This document shows, in pieces, positions 24,174 to 38,796 of a DNA stretch of 64,000 nucleotides (positions are counted from its first letter, which is position 1; every line of letters begins with the position of its first letter). The stretch is taken from contig NC_092521.1 of the NCBI RefSeq assembly GCF_037038585.1, forward strand, positions 72,344,898-72,408,897, given 5' to 3'. Below the pieces are notes generated by a model. It was not told the DNA's origin. It was given only the letters and a program-made list of their open reading frames with translations, and ran no database searches. This DNA is from Patagioenas fasciata (lineage: Eukaryota > Chordata > Aves > Columbiformes > Columbidae). The translations under genes were made by a program, and so were the position numbers.

Positions 24174-26467
24174 GACAGTGTTTATTTAACTTCATTGCAG
24201 CTGGATTTATATTTTATATAATTGAACAGAGATTCAAGAGTAGTGGAAAAATAATGATCGCAGTATGTGATCTAGCCTGTGAAATTGTGTAAGAGCTTCC
24301 CACATCTTTTCCTCCATTTTCCTACATGACAAAAGCCATAACTATGGCCATTGAAGAGAAAACATGTCAAAACATCATCTCAGATTACTCTGTGCTTTTT
24401 GTGCATCTGTGCTTTTGTGTATACTTTTTAACTGTGCCTGATAGCCTAACATTAGTCTGTGTTATATTTTGAAAATACAAGTACTGTGTTCCAGGGAATA
24501 TATATGATTGCCACAATCTCAGAATCAACAAAATGAGAGTGAATGTTTAAACTTAATTCAAAGAATATTTCAAACAGTAATTTAAAGGGATGAGGGAACT
24601 TGTGTTCACCTCTAGCACTCAGAATAATAGCGGATATGGCTATCTGAGGAATACCATGGACTATATTACTGTAGTATATTACTATAGTTATGTTGCTAAA
24701 AAGTGTATTAAGGACAAAAAAATTCACTAATGCTTTATAGAAATAATTATTTAGGTTCACATCCTATCATTTAGCTCAACAATGTTTGAGGTGGAGATTG
24801 GGTATAAATCCAAATTATTCACTTGTCACTTTTTCAGTTTGTGTACAATCTGCTAGTAAGACCGCTAAATTATTTCCCAAACCTGTTTTCCGTCTAATTA
24901 ATATTATTTTTGTTCTCATCACTGTTATAAAACTTCCCTTATCTTGAATAACAATAAGTGATTGATCCAAAGAATTTTTCATGAAATGCAAGAGCTTTTT
25001 CTTATCTTCATTATGTCTTTATCAGCCTCTGTGATTTAGTAACCACAGATCTCCTCTTAGCAAATTAAGTACCTCTGAATAGTTAGTTTCAATCACAGAA
25101 ATCACCACTTCTTCATGGATATATAAATCTTCTACCCAGTTCTCACTGTAGAAGCCTGAACTAGAGACCATACACAGTATAAAAATTAAGACATTCATGC
25201 TTGGTTATCTTCAGCTATATATTTACTGAAAGATATGTTAATGTTCAGCCCTTCTGAAAGATGTTAATTTTTATTAATTGCCTGGCTATTGATTTAGTGT
25301 ACAATAGATTTAGTATAGATTTTAGTTGAGCAAGCACACTACCCCTGCAGTGGATTATTCTTGCCAACTGCTTTAAAGGTGACATGCCTACCTGCAGTGT
25401 TCTCATATCTTCAAACTTTGCATTGGCTGAAACAGCCTACAGTTTCAAATTGAAATCTGTAAATCTAGAGGTACTCATGTAAAAAGTAATTGTTCACAGT
25501 ACTAAGCTGGGTAAACAGCTACTGCTATTTCTCCTTCTGAGATACTAAAAAAAAAAAAAATCCTGTTCTTTCTTTATGTTTCAAAATATTCATTATTTAA
25601 AATGTCTCAACAACTCCATGTTACTCCTGTGTTAATCTATAGGTGTTGATAATCAGTATTTAGAATTTATAAAGCAGTTTCATGGTAGGGAAGGACACGG
25701 ATCTCTTCTTTTGCTGGATGAGCAGAGATTTGTAATAATTGCTAGATCAACTTTATGAATATGATACCACTTAAAACACTCAGTTTGAATCATCCAGTTC
25801 ACATATACAGACTCACTCACAAATAGTCACAAACTGAAACTGAGTTGTAGCATTGTTTTGCTCTTTATAATGTCTAAAATTTTTCAGTAGGATTTATCAA
25901 TATTATAAAATTACATATAATCCCTCTAATGTGGAGTACATACACAGATTGATAGCATATTTTGGGATAAAAATACTTTTCTGACATTAATCTTAAAAAA
26001 GTAAAGTCTGGAGAGAGTTTATTGCTTATTAGCGACTGCTGACCTCTCCAAAATATTTATGCATAGGTTTATTTGTGCATACTGTTCAAAACTTCTTTTT
26101 CTAAAAAAAAGCATTAAGTATTTTCTTGACATTTCTAATAAATTTTTCATCTCTAGCCTTTATACTAAAACATCACAGTTTGGTTTTTTTCTACATCCTC
26201 AAACTAAAATTAGAATCACCAACCTTGTGCTTAGGCCAAGTGGCTAAGAACTTTATAGAATCATCCACCACCTGGAAACCTTGACACTTATTTTAAAAAC
26301 CATTCAGGTTGTATTATAAACCTGCTTTAACAGTATAATGCTTTGTTAATACTTCTGTAAGAGATTGTTTTTCTTATCTAATTTTGGATGCAGCTCCACA
26401 TATTACAGATGCTGCACTTTCGTCTTTGTCTGAAGTCCACATTTGAGGGCTCTTTGCTTTTAATTGT

Positions 26468-26486
26468 TTATTATTATTATTATTAT
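26468..26486 (+). repeat. (TTA)n microsatellite
   Basis: About six perfect TTA units leading into a T run. Confidence 0.85.
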
Positions 26487-28461
26487 TTTTTTTAAGGAAA
26501 ATGTCTTTTTCCTACCAAGATACCAACAAGTGCTACTGTAGAAGTGCAGCCAAATGAAATGCTTGTTGTTTTAAAGATAGTTTTACAGGCATATTGTGCC
26601 TTTCATGACATCATAAATTCTTCTAAATGACATTTTGATAGTTCTTTTTTTGGATTCCATGTTTATATTTTCATGCATTTAAATGTTTTCCATATTTTGT
26701 TTTTCTGTTTCAGTTATAGATGACTGCCATTTTAGTAGAATTTAAGAAAGAACAATATCAAAATGTTAACAGCTTTCATCCAATAATCTCAAAATATTTT
26801 CTAAGTACTAATGAATGTATTAATGAATGCTACTTCATGGCATTTTTCTGGCATAGATAACCGTTGTCATTTTGAAGCATTTAGCAGACTGGTAAATAGA
26901 TGTACAGTAGGATTTAGCAACTTGCCCAAGATTAAACAATGAGCTACTTTTATGCAAGTATGAGGAGCACAGTTAGATATACTTCCTCTGTGTGTATGAA
27001 GATAGCAATTTATGCATCAGTTGAGTTCAGTATTGACAGAGAATGTGTTTTTGTCTGCAGTCCTTAATGGGTATCTGTAAACCACAGGTGGTTGGTAGAC
27101 TGCAGCCTGGTATCCATGAATTCAGTGTATGTTTACACTGCAGGTAGTGGAATGACTGAAACTTGCATTTGCAGATGTAAATTTGAATCATCCATCTGGG
27201 ACACTAAACAGCAGTATAGTCATGGCAACAAGGAGCTCAGTATGGCTGACTATGCAGATGCTGAGCAGGTTTATAGATGGTGTTGAGCTTTATCCTGTGG
27301 TGTGTACACAGCCAGAAAGGTGAGGATTTGACAAAAACTACTGCATGTTTGTCTACATAGGAAGAAGTCATTCCTTGAACTGCAGAGAAAATGGACCTTT
27401 AGGGGCTGTGCTCCAGCTCTTAGACCTCCTGCTCTGGGAAGACCCAGAAGCTGTGTCCTTCTGTAACTCCCACCAGGCTACAGTGAACTGCAGCAAGACT
27501 ACAACAAAGTTTTGTGGTTTACTAGTAAAATTTACTTCCTTCCCTTTTGTATTTAGGGATCACCATGCACAATATTCTAAAGACACCTCAATTCACTAGT
27601 GCTAAATATACTGGCACTAAGTCAAAAATTGAAATTGTGCTGCGTAAGCATAGATGCAAGACACTTTTTGGATCGTTTTGTTGTGTTTCTCGCTACATGT
27701 AATTTTTTCTCGTTGAGATCTGGATCATAATGGTGAAAAGGTACTTTTCTTTTGGTTTTAAGAATATTTCAATCAAGTCTGAAGCTATATGAGAATAACT
27801 ATTATTCCAGTTTCAACAAGAAATTCATTGAGATACAAATAGAAGCACATGGATGAATGGACATTTGTGTTTTTCTTTAGCTCTTACTATGAAGACTTAT
27901 GTCCGGCAAACTGATTATGGAGGATATGCTAATTATTTTGATAGGAGGAATTATCTTGTTTCTGTTTATATTATACATTTTTCCAGAGATCCACAGTGAG
28001 ATGTTCTCTCACAGGCTGATATAAAGATCTAACTTTGAGATTTTTTTCCACTGTGAAAACTATCAATTTTTTTTTTTCCATTAATTTTTACCATTGTTCT
28101 AAAGAGAGAAACATACAAAAGTAACAAATATGTTTACATAGAAAGACTTAAAAGAGGATACAGACCATTAGGAAATACTACCTTGTGATTCAGTACATAA
28201 TTAGGATCCTGTCCTCCAGAAATAGATGGTGATGGAAGTGAAAAGGGAATTTTCTGGTGGGTGTAGGACAAAGTAGTCATGTACTGAAATGAAGATTTCT
28301 GGTTTCTAACCACTTGCACTCATTACCTGGCAGAACTAGCCCAGCTGCAGCATCCTTTTGCCTAGGATGGGTACACAGTTAGGTGGAAGTGCATGCTATC
28401 CTCTCATACTGCTTATTTTACAGACTTTCCTGTCCCTAAAATTTGTGCCTGCAGTCAAAAT

Positions 28462-28513
<52 letters not shown>

Positions 28514-28514
28514 A
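28462..28514 (+). repeat. (ACA)n microsatellite, about 17 units
   Basis: An uninterrupted ACA/CAA array of about 53 bp, the longest perfect microsatellite in the window. It yields apparent poly-Gln, poly-Thr and poly-Asn ORFs in its three forward frames (28358-28665), which are artefacts of the repeat. It is followed by a decaying AACC-rich edge. Likely length-polymorphic. Confidence 0.95.
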
Positions 28515-30130
28515 CCAACCAATGGAACAAACCAACCCCAACAGTTCTTGTACCATCATATTTCCTATTTGGAGCATCTGGATACTAATTCTGACTTTTA
28601 CTCCTTATTTTCATATGAAAAGTAGGCTGGTATGTCTCTCAGTATTTGATCAAAAGCAGTTGTAGCAGCTAGCAATAGATTGAAAACATATATAATTCTT
28701 CTGTAAGGTTTTCATCAATGTCTCTGTCTTAATTTTTGTGGTTTTACAGAGCTGTTAGCATATTTACCTGTGAGAGACTGCAAGATGAGTCAATAAAGAG
28801 ATTGAACAACAGTGCAAAACCTAGAGGTTTTCTTGAAAGAAAAGTTGAATTATTTCTGTCTCCTGGAGCTGTAAGTGAGATGCCTAGGACTGAAAGAATG
28901 GATGGCTAGACATAAGCATTGCAATGAACAGAATCTGCTATGCAAAGCACATGGCACATTTCAACAAACTCCTTCAACATTATGCATTGGTAGTGCAATA
29001 TTCTAATCCTAGTCCAGATTTGTTGCATATTTCTTAAATATACAGGGTATATTATATAAGTTGTTCAGTGAATTAAAAACAGTCCAAGTTGCTTCAAGCT
29101 TTAATATAAACTCTGTTTAAAACTTAGGTCTCAGATGCTGTCAATCTAACTTTATGTATTAAGTGAAGTACTTCAAAAAGGACGCTTATCACCCTAGGCT
29201 ATCCCTCTAATCAGTGCGCTTCTACATGATGAATGTAATGGCCTGAAATACCTGGAGGAAGTGCTTTCTTCTCTCCACTGACTCTAGAGAGACCCTGTGG
29301 AAGCCAAGCATCTCAATTAAATCCTTACACTTAGATGAGAGCAGCTTAAACTTGAGTGCACAAAAGGTTTGCATATGTCTTGGATGTTCAGTGCATAATC
29401 GACTTCCACATCCTCTTCAGACATCTTTTTAAGATGGAGGCAGGGTAGACTTCCCATACCTTTGTGTACACCAAAACTAGATGCTGCCTCAGATCTCACA
29501 ATGATAATCTATTTTTGCCCTGAAGCCAGTCAGTATCAGGTAATGAAATTCTAAATGGTGAAGACAAATACTTTTTCCACCTTCATACTCTGATTTACTA
29601 CTGATTCAAAAAAACACATCTTTTGATGAAGACCTTCACATGGCAGTATTTTCCCCATTTTGTGTTTCTCAAGCTTTGCAGTTCCAACATTTTTATTCCA
29701 ATGCTTACATTTCCTTGAGGGGAGGATTTGTAATCTACTTCGGCTACCAGTCTCTTCTGCTCTACCAGGTTGTTTCTGCCTTTGCCTTCAAGATGTCAAA
29801 GAACAGCTCAGTCTACATCTCATTTTGGCAGGGCTTATTCTGTGTTGGATAGATACTTGATGGGCTGTTAGCCAGTGCATGTGGTACTGACCAGAAGTAC
29901 ATCAGCTGGGTTTTTTTATTATCTAATTTCAGTATTTTGAGCTCCAGGTCAACCCTAAAACTAGAAATTTGATGGGTTGCTTCATAAACTGAAATATATA
30001 TATTCAAGTAGGTTCTAGTTCATCCCCAAATTTGACAAAGCTTCATATTTCTTTCAATTTTAGCTGAAATAATTTAGTCTTTCCTGTATTCTAATGCCAA
30101 AACCTTTTCCTTATTATACTTCTTAAACAT

Positions 30131-30146
30131 TGTGTGTGTGTGTGTG
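30131..30146 (+). repeat. (TG)8 microsatellite
   Basis: Eight perfect TG units. Confidence 0.9.
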
Positions 30147-32934
30147 CACAGCCATGTTCTCCCACAGCCAAAAACCACCAGCATTGCTTTCCATTTGATC
30201 TCTCCCACTTCTTGGGTCATTTTTTGACTATTTGTATAAAGCTTTACTCTGTTTCTCCTGAAAGCACTCCTAAACATACATACATGTGCACTGAAAACAC
30301 TGCCAAAACCAGACTCAGTTCAATAAGAACAAGAGGCAAACCAGGATGGGGTATGTAATTCCAAATTAATGTCAACAACGTAACACAGTTCATGGATGAA
30401 AAGCCGTAGTATCGTGCAACTTCTACTTTGTTTAATAAAATTCTGCTTTGTGCTCTGTATTCTTTGAGATTTGGATATCTTCAGAGAAATACTGATGGCA
30501 CCCTTACTGATGTAACTTTCCCAAAATTTAAGAAAATTTGTTTTAATGTGAAGAACGAACAGTTTATCAACTAAGTACTGATTCATTAGATTTATTCTTT
30601 CATCCTTTGATCCTTTTCTAAAACCCCTTTATTGGAAATTAGAGAAAAATGGGAAATATTTTACAATCTGGATAATTTCAAGAGTGTGTTTCAATTACAT
30701 TTATTAAAAAAGATATTTTTAACAACTCCCAGGGCAGAATGCAGCATGTTTGGAGTTCATCTAAATAGGAAGCCTTGATCTGATAAACATGGCACATTTT
30801 TTTCCCATTAAATTCAGGATTTATTAATAGAAAAGATTCTTGTCATCTAATTGAACTTTAGAAAAAAAAAGCACATCACTTTCTACCAAATTAATCTTGT
30901 CAAGATTTTTATTTTTTCTTCCTAGAAACCCAGTTTCTAACAAAATTAGAAAAAATTGGTCATTATGTTCTGTAGCAGAAGTGGCAATGAAAGGCAACAG
31001 AGAAGAAGGGAAATTAAATGCATGTAAATAGTTGCTTCCATCAAAGAATGTCCTATTTGCAGTAGAAGCACTCACAAGCCAGCAGCTTCTCAAGGTGAAT
31101 CAGATATTTGAATGCAAATATAAGAAGCTAATAGGCATATGTGAATGGGATATACTCTGTTCAGACTTGCAACAAAGTCCTGATTCAGAATTTTTCTATC
31201 ACTTAAAACACCTGAGCAGACTTTTCAGTTGTAACACAGGGCTACATAAAATAGTTGGTTACAGTAAGTTCACATTTATACAATTGTTAAAGTCCCACTT
31301 CATCTTTCAACCGCCACCAGGCCATAAAAGGGAAAAGGTACTTCTTTTGTCTTGAGTAAATAAATCTTCCCAGAATGCAGAAGAGCCATGGTGGTTAGTC
31401 CTGGAAATAACTAAGCAATACGGAAAGTAGAATGCAATGATAACAGATCTCATAGGAGATAGAGAACTTCCCTTGCTTACAGTAGTTGACAAGTACCCAG
31501 ACAGCATGATGATAAATACAAAATATGAACCTAAAGAGGGTATGAATATATGTATAGTATAATTAAAATTTAACAAATTTAGTAAATGACAAAACATATA
31601 CTCCATTGATTTGTAATCATGTAGTAAAATTCTCACTAAAAAAATTTCAAATAAATTGTAGCATTTTGGCTCTGTGATAAGTCAATATACTCATTGTATA
31701 TTTGGTGGAAATAATATTGGTACAATATTCACAGTCAAAATTAAAACAAATATTTTTTTAGTTATTGTTTTGCTTATGTATACTGTAGTAGAAAGCTCAT
31801 ATAAGGTGACAAATTATTCTAGAGAGCAGCTCAACATCTTTCAAAGGATGCTTAGATAAGAGAAATTAATCTTATGTTTTGGGGGAATACAGTGATCAGA
31901 ACAGAAACACTGAATAAGAAGAAATCCTTACTTACCTTTACTTGTGAAGATTTTGAACATTTATTGGGACCTGACGTGTGGAGCTAAGTACTCTCCCAGA
32001 GCTAAAATAACATGCTTCAGACCTGATACAGGCCTGACTTAAAATAGCTGCTATTGAATTTGTACAGAACTTGTAAATGAGGTACATGTTGAAATGAAGG
32101 TGACTACAGTGATTATTTTTTATTCATTGACCGCTAGTCTTTCCACCTTCCACAGGCATAGTTATTTGCTCTTTGCAGTGGTTGAGAGTCTGTCAAACAA
32201 ACCTCAAAAATTGGAGTTCCTGTTTTTTTTTCCTCTATCAAAAAGTTAAGGAAGACTTTTGAAAGCAGTGGAAATGGGGTCTGAGCACCTGATGTTGGAC
32301 AGCAATTCATGTCTGAAGGAAACAGTTTTTGAAAGTGCTGTTTACTGAATGCTCTGTTTGCAGTCTACTTAACCTTGGCGGAATATCATACTTCTAGTAG
32401 CACTCAAGGAGTTTAAGTGTACAACAGCAGGATGATAAGCTTCCTTTCTTTTAATAGAAGGAACAAGTGAATGTGATCCAGTGAGAAAAAAGTGTCTGTC
32501 ATGGTTGCTTGTCTTATTATGTATCTCCCAATGCGACTAAGTAACCTAATTAAACTATAAAAAGTCAGAGAAGCTAACAGTCAACAGGACAAATATCATG
32601 TTTGCTTTGTGATTTGGTAGACAATTAGGAATGTGGTCAATGGCTCAGAGTTTGAAAATAACTGAATGGACCTGTCCTTTAGTTATAAAGTGACAGTACA
32701 AATTTTCCTGAGCTCTTGTGCAGCAATTAGCGGGTATAGGTCTTAGAACATTTTACAAAAGAGAATAGTTATAAGACTTCAGTTTGGTTGTTTTCTAGTG
32801 GAACCCTTTCCCTTAAAAATAAGATGAAATAATTTCACTGGAAAAATAAAGAAGAGAGAGAAAGAGAAAAAAAAAAAAGCCTTCCATTTGTTTTGATCTT
32901 ATTGAATTAGTGTAGGCAGTTGTTTCTTCTGGTT

Positions 32935-33035
32935 TTTGTTTGTGTGTGGGTTTGTTTTGTTGTTGTTGTTGTTTTTGTGGTTTTTCATTGTTGTTTCGTT
33001 TTTTTAAAAAGTTTTGTTTGTTTTGATTTGTTTTT
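32935..33035 (+). repeat. (GTT/GTTT)n low-complexity tract
   Basis: A T-rich stretch with irregular GTTT, GTT and GTG units, including four successive TTG units near 32959-32970. No flanking retrotransposon was recognised. Confidence 0.75.
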
Positions 33036-35691
33036 AATGAAAGAACATGTTTAATAGTTACATTAAATTATTTTCTGAATCTTTGTGAAAAATAGATATT
33101 TTTCTCAAGATGACAGGATCTTTAACTGTTACTAGGAACACAGGAAAATACTGTTTAGTGGTAACATGAAATACTGTTATTGCTTTTACTTGATAGTTTA
33201 TGTGTTTCTCTGTATGAAACAAACACATACACAACCATGTTGACTATCAATATTACATTAAAATATTAAATATTTAAATAACTTATTTAATGTATAAATT
33301 AGATTTAAAGTTACAATCAATGAGCATCAGAGAGCTGATTTATCCTGAGTTATATCAATAAGTAAGGAAAAAATAGAGACTTAATCTTTTAGTTCTGTAA
33401 CTTCTGCCTTTTCTCATCCAGTTATGGCAAAAAATGGGTCTAGATGATGAAAGTGGAAATCAAGACAGAGCAATAAAATCCACTACTGGACTGTTTGTTT
33501 TACAGAAGGCCATTAAATCTTTCAAGATCTACCTTAAGTAAGTCAAAATAAAATGTAAGCAGGTAAGTCCTAACAGTGAATGATTCTTACATCTGTGTCT
33601 ATGTAATAGCACTAAGGGACCATGGAGATATCTGGCATATATTTTTTTTTTTTACTGAGGTCCATTTCCTTACTTATTTCTCTGAAAGCGACACTTTCAA
33701 AGTTCTAAAATATTTACAGTATTTTGGCAACGTAGAGTTTGTCTTCTGTTATATTTACATACATATTAAGAAGTTGTATAACTAGACTATATTGGACTAT
33801 AACTAATATAAACTAGAAGTGACTGGAAACAGTCAAGGCTTCCTTAATGTATGTGAAAACAGAGACAGAACCTAATTAGATTAGATTCTAAATAGATATA
33901 GATTATATTCTAATTATATATTTAATTGTTCTGTTTTTTGAAATTGCTTGAAAATGTCTGCATTTGGAAGGACTAAGACAAGAAGTTTTAGCAATTACAA
34001 CTGTATTTGACAGAGGAGTCCTTTTTTTGATATGAAAAAAAAACAGCTTATTTTTTTCCAAAATATCAGAATATCTTCTGAAAAAAAAAAAACACAAACC
34101 AAAAACCAACCACATTTGAAAAAGACAATCGTAGTTTTGTAGCACAGAGAGATAAAGACTCTGTACTTTCTATGTGAACAACACTCAAAGCATGTTCCCA
34201 ATCACATAATTAGGTAGTTGCCATGAAAGCGTGCTGACCCTTATTTGCATTACCAAGGAACCATTAGCTCTTGAGACTTACTTAACTTCATTTAGAAATT
34301 TATGTGTTCACACTTAAATCAATTAATTAGATTACTGCAAGTTTTCCTAATTAGAAAAAAGACTTTGGAATCTTTTCTTTTCAAACTGCTTTCTTAGATA
34401 TCACTTGGATACCTCTTCAAAGAACCTGTGTGAGAGAGAGACCAGGATAACAAGAACTCTGAATGTGTTTATTAAAAGCAAAAAGTGAACTCCTGAATCA
34501 ATTCAGGACACAAACAATGAGAATAGCACGAAACACACTGGGGAACATTGCTGCTAATTGTCTGCTTATCTAGTATCACAGTGAGCCAGGACCGCTTGAA
34601 GAATAACTGAGCCATTAGCCATGTAATAGAACAAATGAAAAACAACATGATACATGAAACTGAAAGTGAAATTTCTGAATGTTGCCTTGCCCAACATGTC
34701 AGGAAGGAGAGAAAAAAATATATAGAAAACTGAGATTTTTACATTATGGTATAATTCAGTTCCCCTGCACAGTTATTTCAAAGAGCTTTTTCTCCATTTT
34801 TCTGCCTTGTTGATCCAAATGTCACTTTCATTGGTTTTCCTTCAGACCATATAGTCACTACACAGAGGCCTTTAGGAACACAGACATTTAAAGTTGCATT
34901 CAAAATAGGTAGTTAAAAAATTTAATTTTGTTATAGTAATTTCAATACATTGTATCAATTACTAGAAAAATCTATGATTTTTGACACAGTTATAAGCTAT
35001 GTTGCTTGAAATGTGAAGGAAGTGTTTGACTTTATTGAAAAAATATTTTAAAAATAATTGTCTTTGAAAGCATTAGTGAAAACTTGAGTTTATTAAAATA
35101 CTTTTTTTTAAATCAAATCAATCTTTTACTGTTTTTTCACATAGTCTTCATGTGTTTCAGTACCTCACAGGGCTTGATTTGCAGGTGCTGCAGCCTACTA
35201 AAATAATTGTTTTCTGTCTCAGCAAAGCAATAAAAGGAGTAGTAAAGAGAAATGAGAACTCTATCATGCCAAAATGCCTAAGTCAGAAAGGTATGGACTA
35301 GGAATGTTCTTTTACAAGAGTTTCTTACTGCATCACTGATATCTGAGAGACACCTAGGACATGCATCATCAATTAAGTTACTAAAACTAGAAATAAAGTG
35401 ATCTCAACCACTTTCCTCTGGCTATTTTCAGAATCATCCATTGACAGTAGTTTAATTGAAGTGGTATGCTAGGTTTCTAGGAATGTCTGAGCTATTTTAT
35501 AGCTATTTTACTATAGTAAACAAACACATCTCTTGAGTTTCATTTGTACTTCCTGTTCAGTATGTGGTATCCATGGTTAGGATCAGGCCAGAAAGAAACA
35601 GAGAGGTCTTTGGACAGTGGATGTAATTCAGACATTGCTTTTCCAAGCTTAGAAGTAATCTAAGCCAAATCAGATGAAAACCATTTTTAAT

Positions 35692-35717
35692 AAGAGGACA
35701 ACATAAGAGGACAACAT
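35692..35717 (+). repeat. Perfect 13-bp tandem duplication
   Basis: AAGAGGACAACAT occurs twice without a gap (35692-35704, 35705-35717). Confidence 0.9.
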
Positions 35718-35978
35718 TTATTTCTGTACCTCAAAAATAGAAAACTGCAGACAAAAATATAGTGTTAATTCTACTGATACAGCCTTCCAGAAATAAATTG
35801 TCAGATTCATCTGTAAATATGTGTGGGAATTTTGTTTCAAATGACAACATAACTCAGATATGTTTTTTTTCTTTTTTAGATGTTTCTTAGTTTATAGCTT
35901 CTATTGCATCATGATGTGAGATAAGAAATCAGATGTCACTTAAGTGATATATTCAAGTTAGATTTCAGTCAGCTATTA

Positions 35979-35997
35979 ATATATATATATATATATA
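35979..35997 (+). repeat. (AT)n microsatellite
   Basis: About nine AT units. Confidence 0.9.
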
Positions 35998-37547
35998 AGA
36001 GAACTTAAACATAACCTGTAACATACAAGGAACAGTGCTTTAAATCACTGCCAGACTTCAGTAACAGGGAACAAAAATTTGCATATATTCAATGGTAATA
36101 ATCAATAGAGTATCAGAATTTAAATTAGAAAGGTTTATGACCTTTTTTTTTAATAGTAGAAAGTCTATGAGGAATGAAAGTTTACTTATTGAAGTTCATT
36201 AGTTTCTCTCTTTTTAAACATTCCGCAATCACTCTGATGATGTTGATAGTTAACTAAAGATCTACTGTTTTGCCTCAAGACTTTTGGTGTTTCATCATAA
36301 ATTTTAAGTAATTCCCAGAGCTTGTCACAGAGGTTTGCCTCATTAGCACACGTTTACTGGAATATGTTGAAAGGATCTGCTGCCAACCTTAAGAGGTTAC
36401 TGAAGAAGCGTTCAAATCTAAAAGGGGGGGATATGCAAGGGACAATTCAAAATTTTTGTATACAGTAGATTAGATTTGCTTTTCAAGGACAGTGAAAGGA
36501 TTCCCAGAAGAAGTTAAAAATACACAGCTGATGGTACGAATGGACATTGATTTTAAGCAGAGCCATAGCATAGAAACCCATGGAAACAAGATTTTATTTG
36601 ACTTTAAAAATACATTAGATATAAAACTGTGGAAGTTGCAATCAGGTATCAAAAATATACTAGTATTGTTTCTAGAGGAAATACTGAGAAGATTGTCTGT
36701 TTCAGTGCCCTTCTGAGTTAAAAAACTGTGAAGGTTTGTAAAACCATTTTTTACTTAGTTTTCATCTCTGCCTTTTCTGTGGAAACCATGCAAATTAATC
36801 AAAATGGATAACATTATGTAAACTTTTGAAGAAAAATATGAATAGATTCCAGTTGTTTGCAAAATTGACATTAATAGGACAGTTTTTCAGTGTAGTATCT
36901 GAACAGTTAGCCGTGTTGTCAGGTTCAGGTACATATGGATCAATGGCCAAATGCAGATATATATAGCATACCTGGTATTTTAAATAGCTTTTAGGTTGTT
37001 GTGTTGAACAAGGTAAATGCTGTCACATTTTCTTTGCCCATATTAACAATCTGATTTGATTTGATTTATCCTAAGGATTTCTTCACCATTCTGGTAGAGG
37101 AGTCCAGTTTCCTTGTTTTTTTACAGATGTACAGAAAGGATAGACTCTGATTTTACTCAAAGACTTCATGAAAGCAAACCTGCCCCATTCAGTGCCAATG
37201 GCCCTTGCAGTGAAAATCGTCTATGGGACACTTAGTGTTCCTCTAGCTCAGAAAAAGTAGGTGAGAATCAAAAAATGTGTTTCTATCAGTAAAATCTTAA
37301 TAAGTGATCGTGCAAAAATACAATTAAGTGGCACTTGAACAAAGATGTACATTGAAGTATTGAAGGAGACATTCAGTCTTTACCAAGCAGACTGTCTTCT
37401 AGGTCTCCATGTGAGGGGACTATACTACTCCTTTTCTAAAGACACTGTTATGGTTTGAGAAGTGAGCTAAAATAACAGAATCTATTTCTGAATATATACC
37501 ATCCCTCATATAAACTGACTTAATATTTCTCATTTTAGTGACATTAT

Positions 37548-37731
37548 CACAGTATAACAGTATGTTTGGGATTGGAAGGGACCTCAAAAGATCATCTAGT
37601 CCAATCCCCTTGCTGGAGCAGGAACGCCTAGGTCAGGTCGCACAGGAACACGTCCAGGTGGGTTTTGAATGTCTCCAGAGTAGGAGACTTCACAACCCCC
37701 CTGGGCAGCCTGTTCCAGTGCTCTGTCACCC
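37548..37731 (-). mobile_element. CR1 LINE, 3' fragment
   Basis: This 184-bp piece covers the end of ORF2 and the 3'UTR of a CR1 on the minus strand. It is almost colinear with 47158-47350. At its 3' end (left side here) it carries CACAGTAT (37548-37555) and AACAGTAT (37556-37563), which read ATACTGTG and ATACTGTT on the element's strand. It breaks off at 37731, just after the CTCTGTCACC stretch, so it is truncated at about 60 codons before the ORF2 stop. Its terminal octamer groups it with the 47158 copy rather than with the plus-strand copies. Confidence 0.92.
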
Positions 37732-38772
37732 AGTATGTAGGATAAGTAAGATGAGCTACTAGTGAAGTCACAGTGATAACAGACATACATTTTCCAAATA
37801 GCTCTGTTGATTGAGAAGCAATTTTTCATCAGCTCTTTGCTGCACCCTTTTTGCAGAAATAGCATATCCAAAGTGGATGCTCTTCAGCCCTTTGCAGAAA
37901 TGTCTGCTGGATTAATTTACAAGGCAATTAAAGCTGTTGTAAATCAACCCTGCTGAAACAGATTATGGAAGTTGCGCAACATCCCCTGTGGTAACTACCT
38001 CTTTTTAATGAAGTGAAAAGATGTTGGGGGGAGGGCATCTTCAGACAGCACCAGCTGTAAAGATCTGTCTCTGTGTCCTTCATCTCTGCATACGTGTGGC
38101 TGTTGTATTTCAGTTGTGATCAAATACTTCACTGTCAGCAAAAGTAACTTTTCAGTTTAGTGACTATAGCAGATAATCTTGCTCTGAAGAAAACAATAAT
38201 AATAAAATAACATATGGCTTATAAAAAGAAAACTTGGTTTCTGTACAGTAGAAAGTTGGTGGCCAGGGTACATTCAATTGTGTGAACATAAGTGATTAGC
38301 CCTGTTTTAAGGGATGTAGGGTATTTGACCTAGATGTTTCTCCAACATGCACAAGACTTCTGCAAGTTCTGTATCTTATCTGTCAGCCCCGTACAAATAG
38401 CTCAGATACTTTAGGGCATCTCAGAAGACACTAGATGTTAAGCAATTGAATCCACCTCATTGTTCCTTCTGCTGAATGCATTTTTCAAATCATACTTTAT
38501 TTAACCTTGAATGAAACAAGATTTTCAACTTAAGGTTTTTTTTTTTTTTATTCATAATATTTTGCATAGGAAATATTGCATCTATTAATAGAACAAGTAA
38601 TGCAGCACTGTTTATGAAATCCATCCACAGACTGATTAATATATTTAACATGTTTACAAAAAGCTGACGAAAGGAAGGAAGGATAATAACTGTCTAATGA
38701 AAACTCTCAGCTGCAACAATCAATGTGATTATTTCAACTTCATTAGATTATTCTTTCTCTTCATATGCTTAA

Positions 38773-38796
38773 TACCCAAATACCCAAATACCCAAA
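38773..38796 (+). repeat. (TACCCAAA)3 tandem repeat
   Basis: Three perfect 8-bp units in a row. Confidence 0.9.

Larger units (their letters stand above)
23057..37547. other. AT-rich unique stretch without genes
   Basis: About 14.5 kb with no recognised exon, RNA gene or interspersed repeat. The largest ORFs (102 codons at 24452-24760 minus, 109 at 31307-31636 minus, 107 at 31032-31355 plus) show no familiar motif and look like chance. It carries several microsatellites and short duplications, listed separately. Confidence 0.6.

Noticed and set aside
28358..28665. Overlapping ORFs with poly-Gln, poly-Thr and poly-Asn runs
   Set aside because: They are the three forward readings of the (ACA)n microsatellite and have no supporting sequence on either side.
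31307..31636. 109-codon minus-strand ORF with hydrophobic segments
   Set aside because: AT-rich DNA yields Phe/Ile/Leu-rich frames that mimic membrane segments, and nothing else supports a gene.
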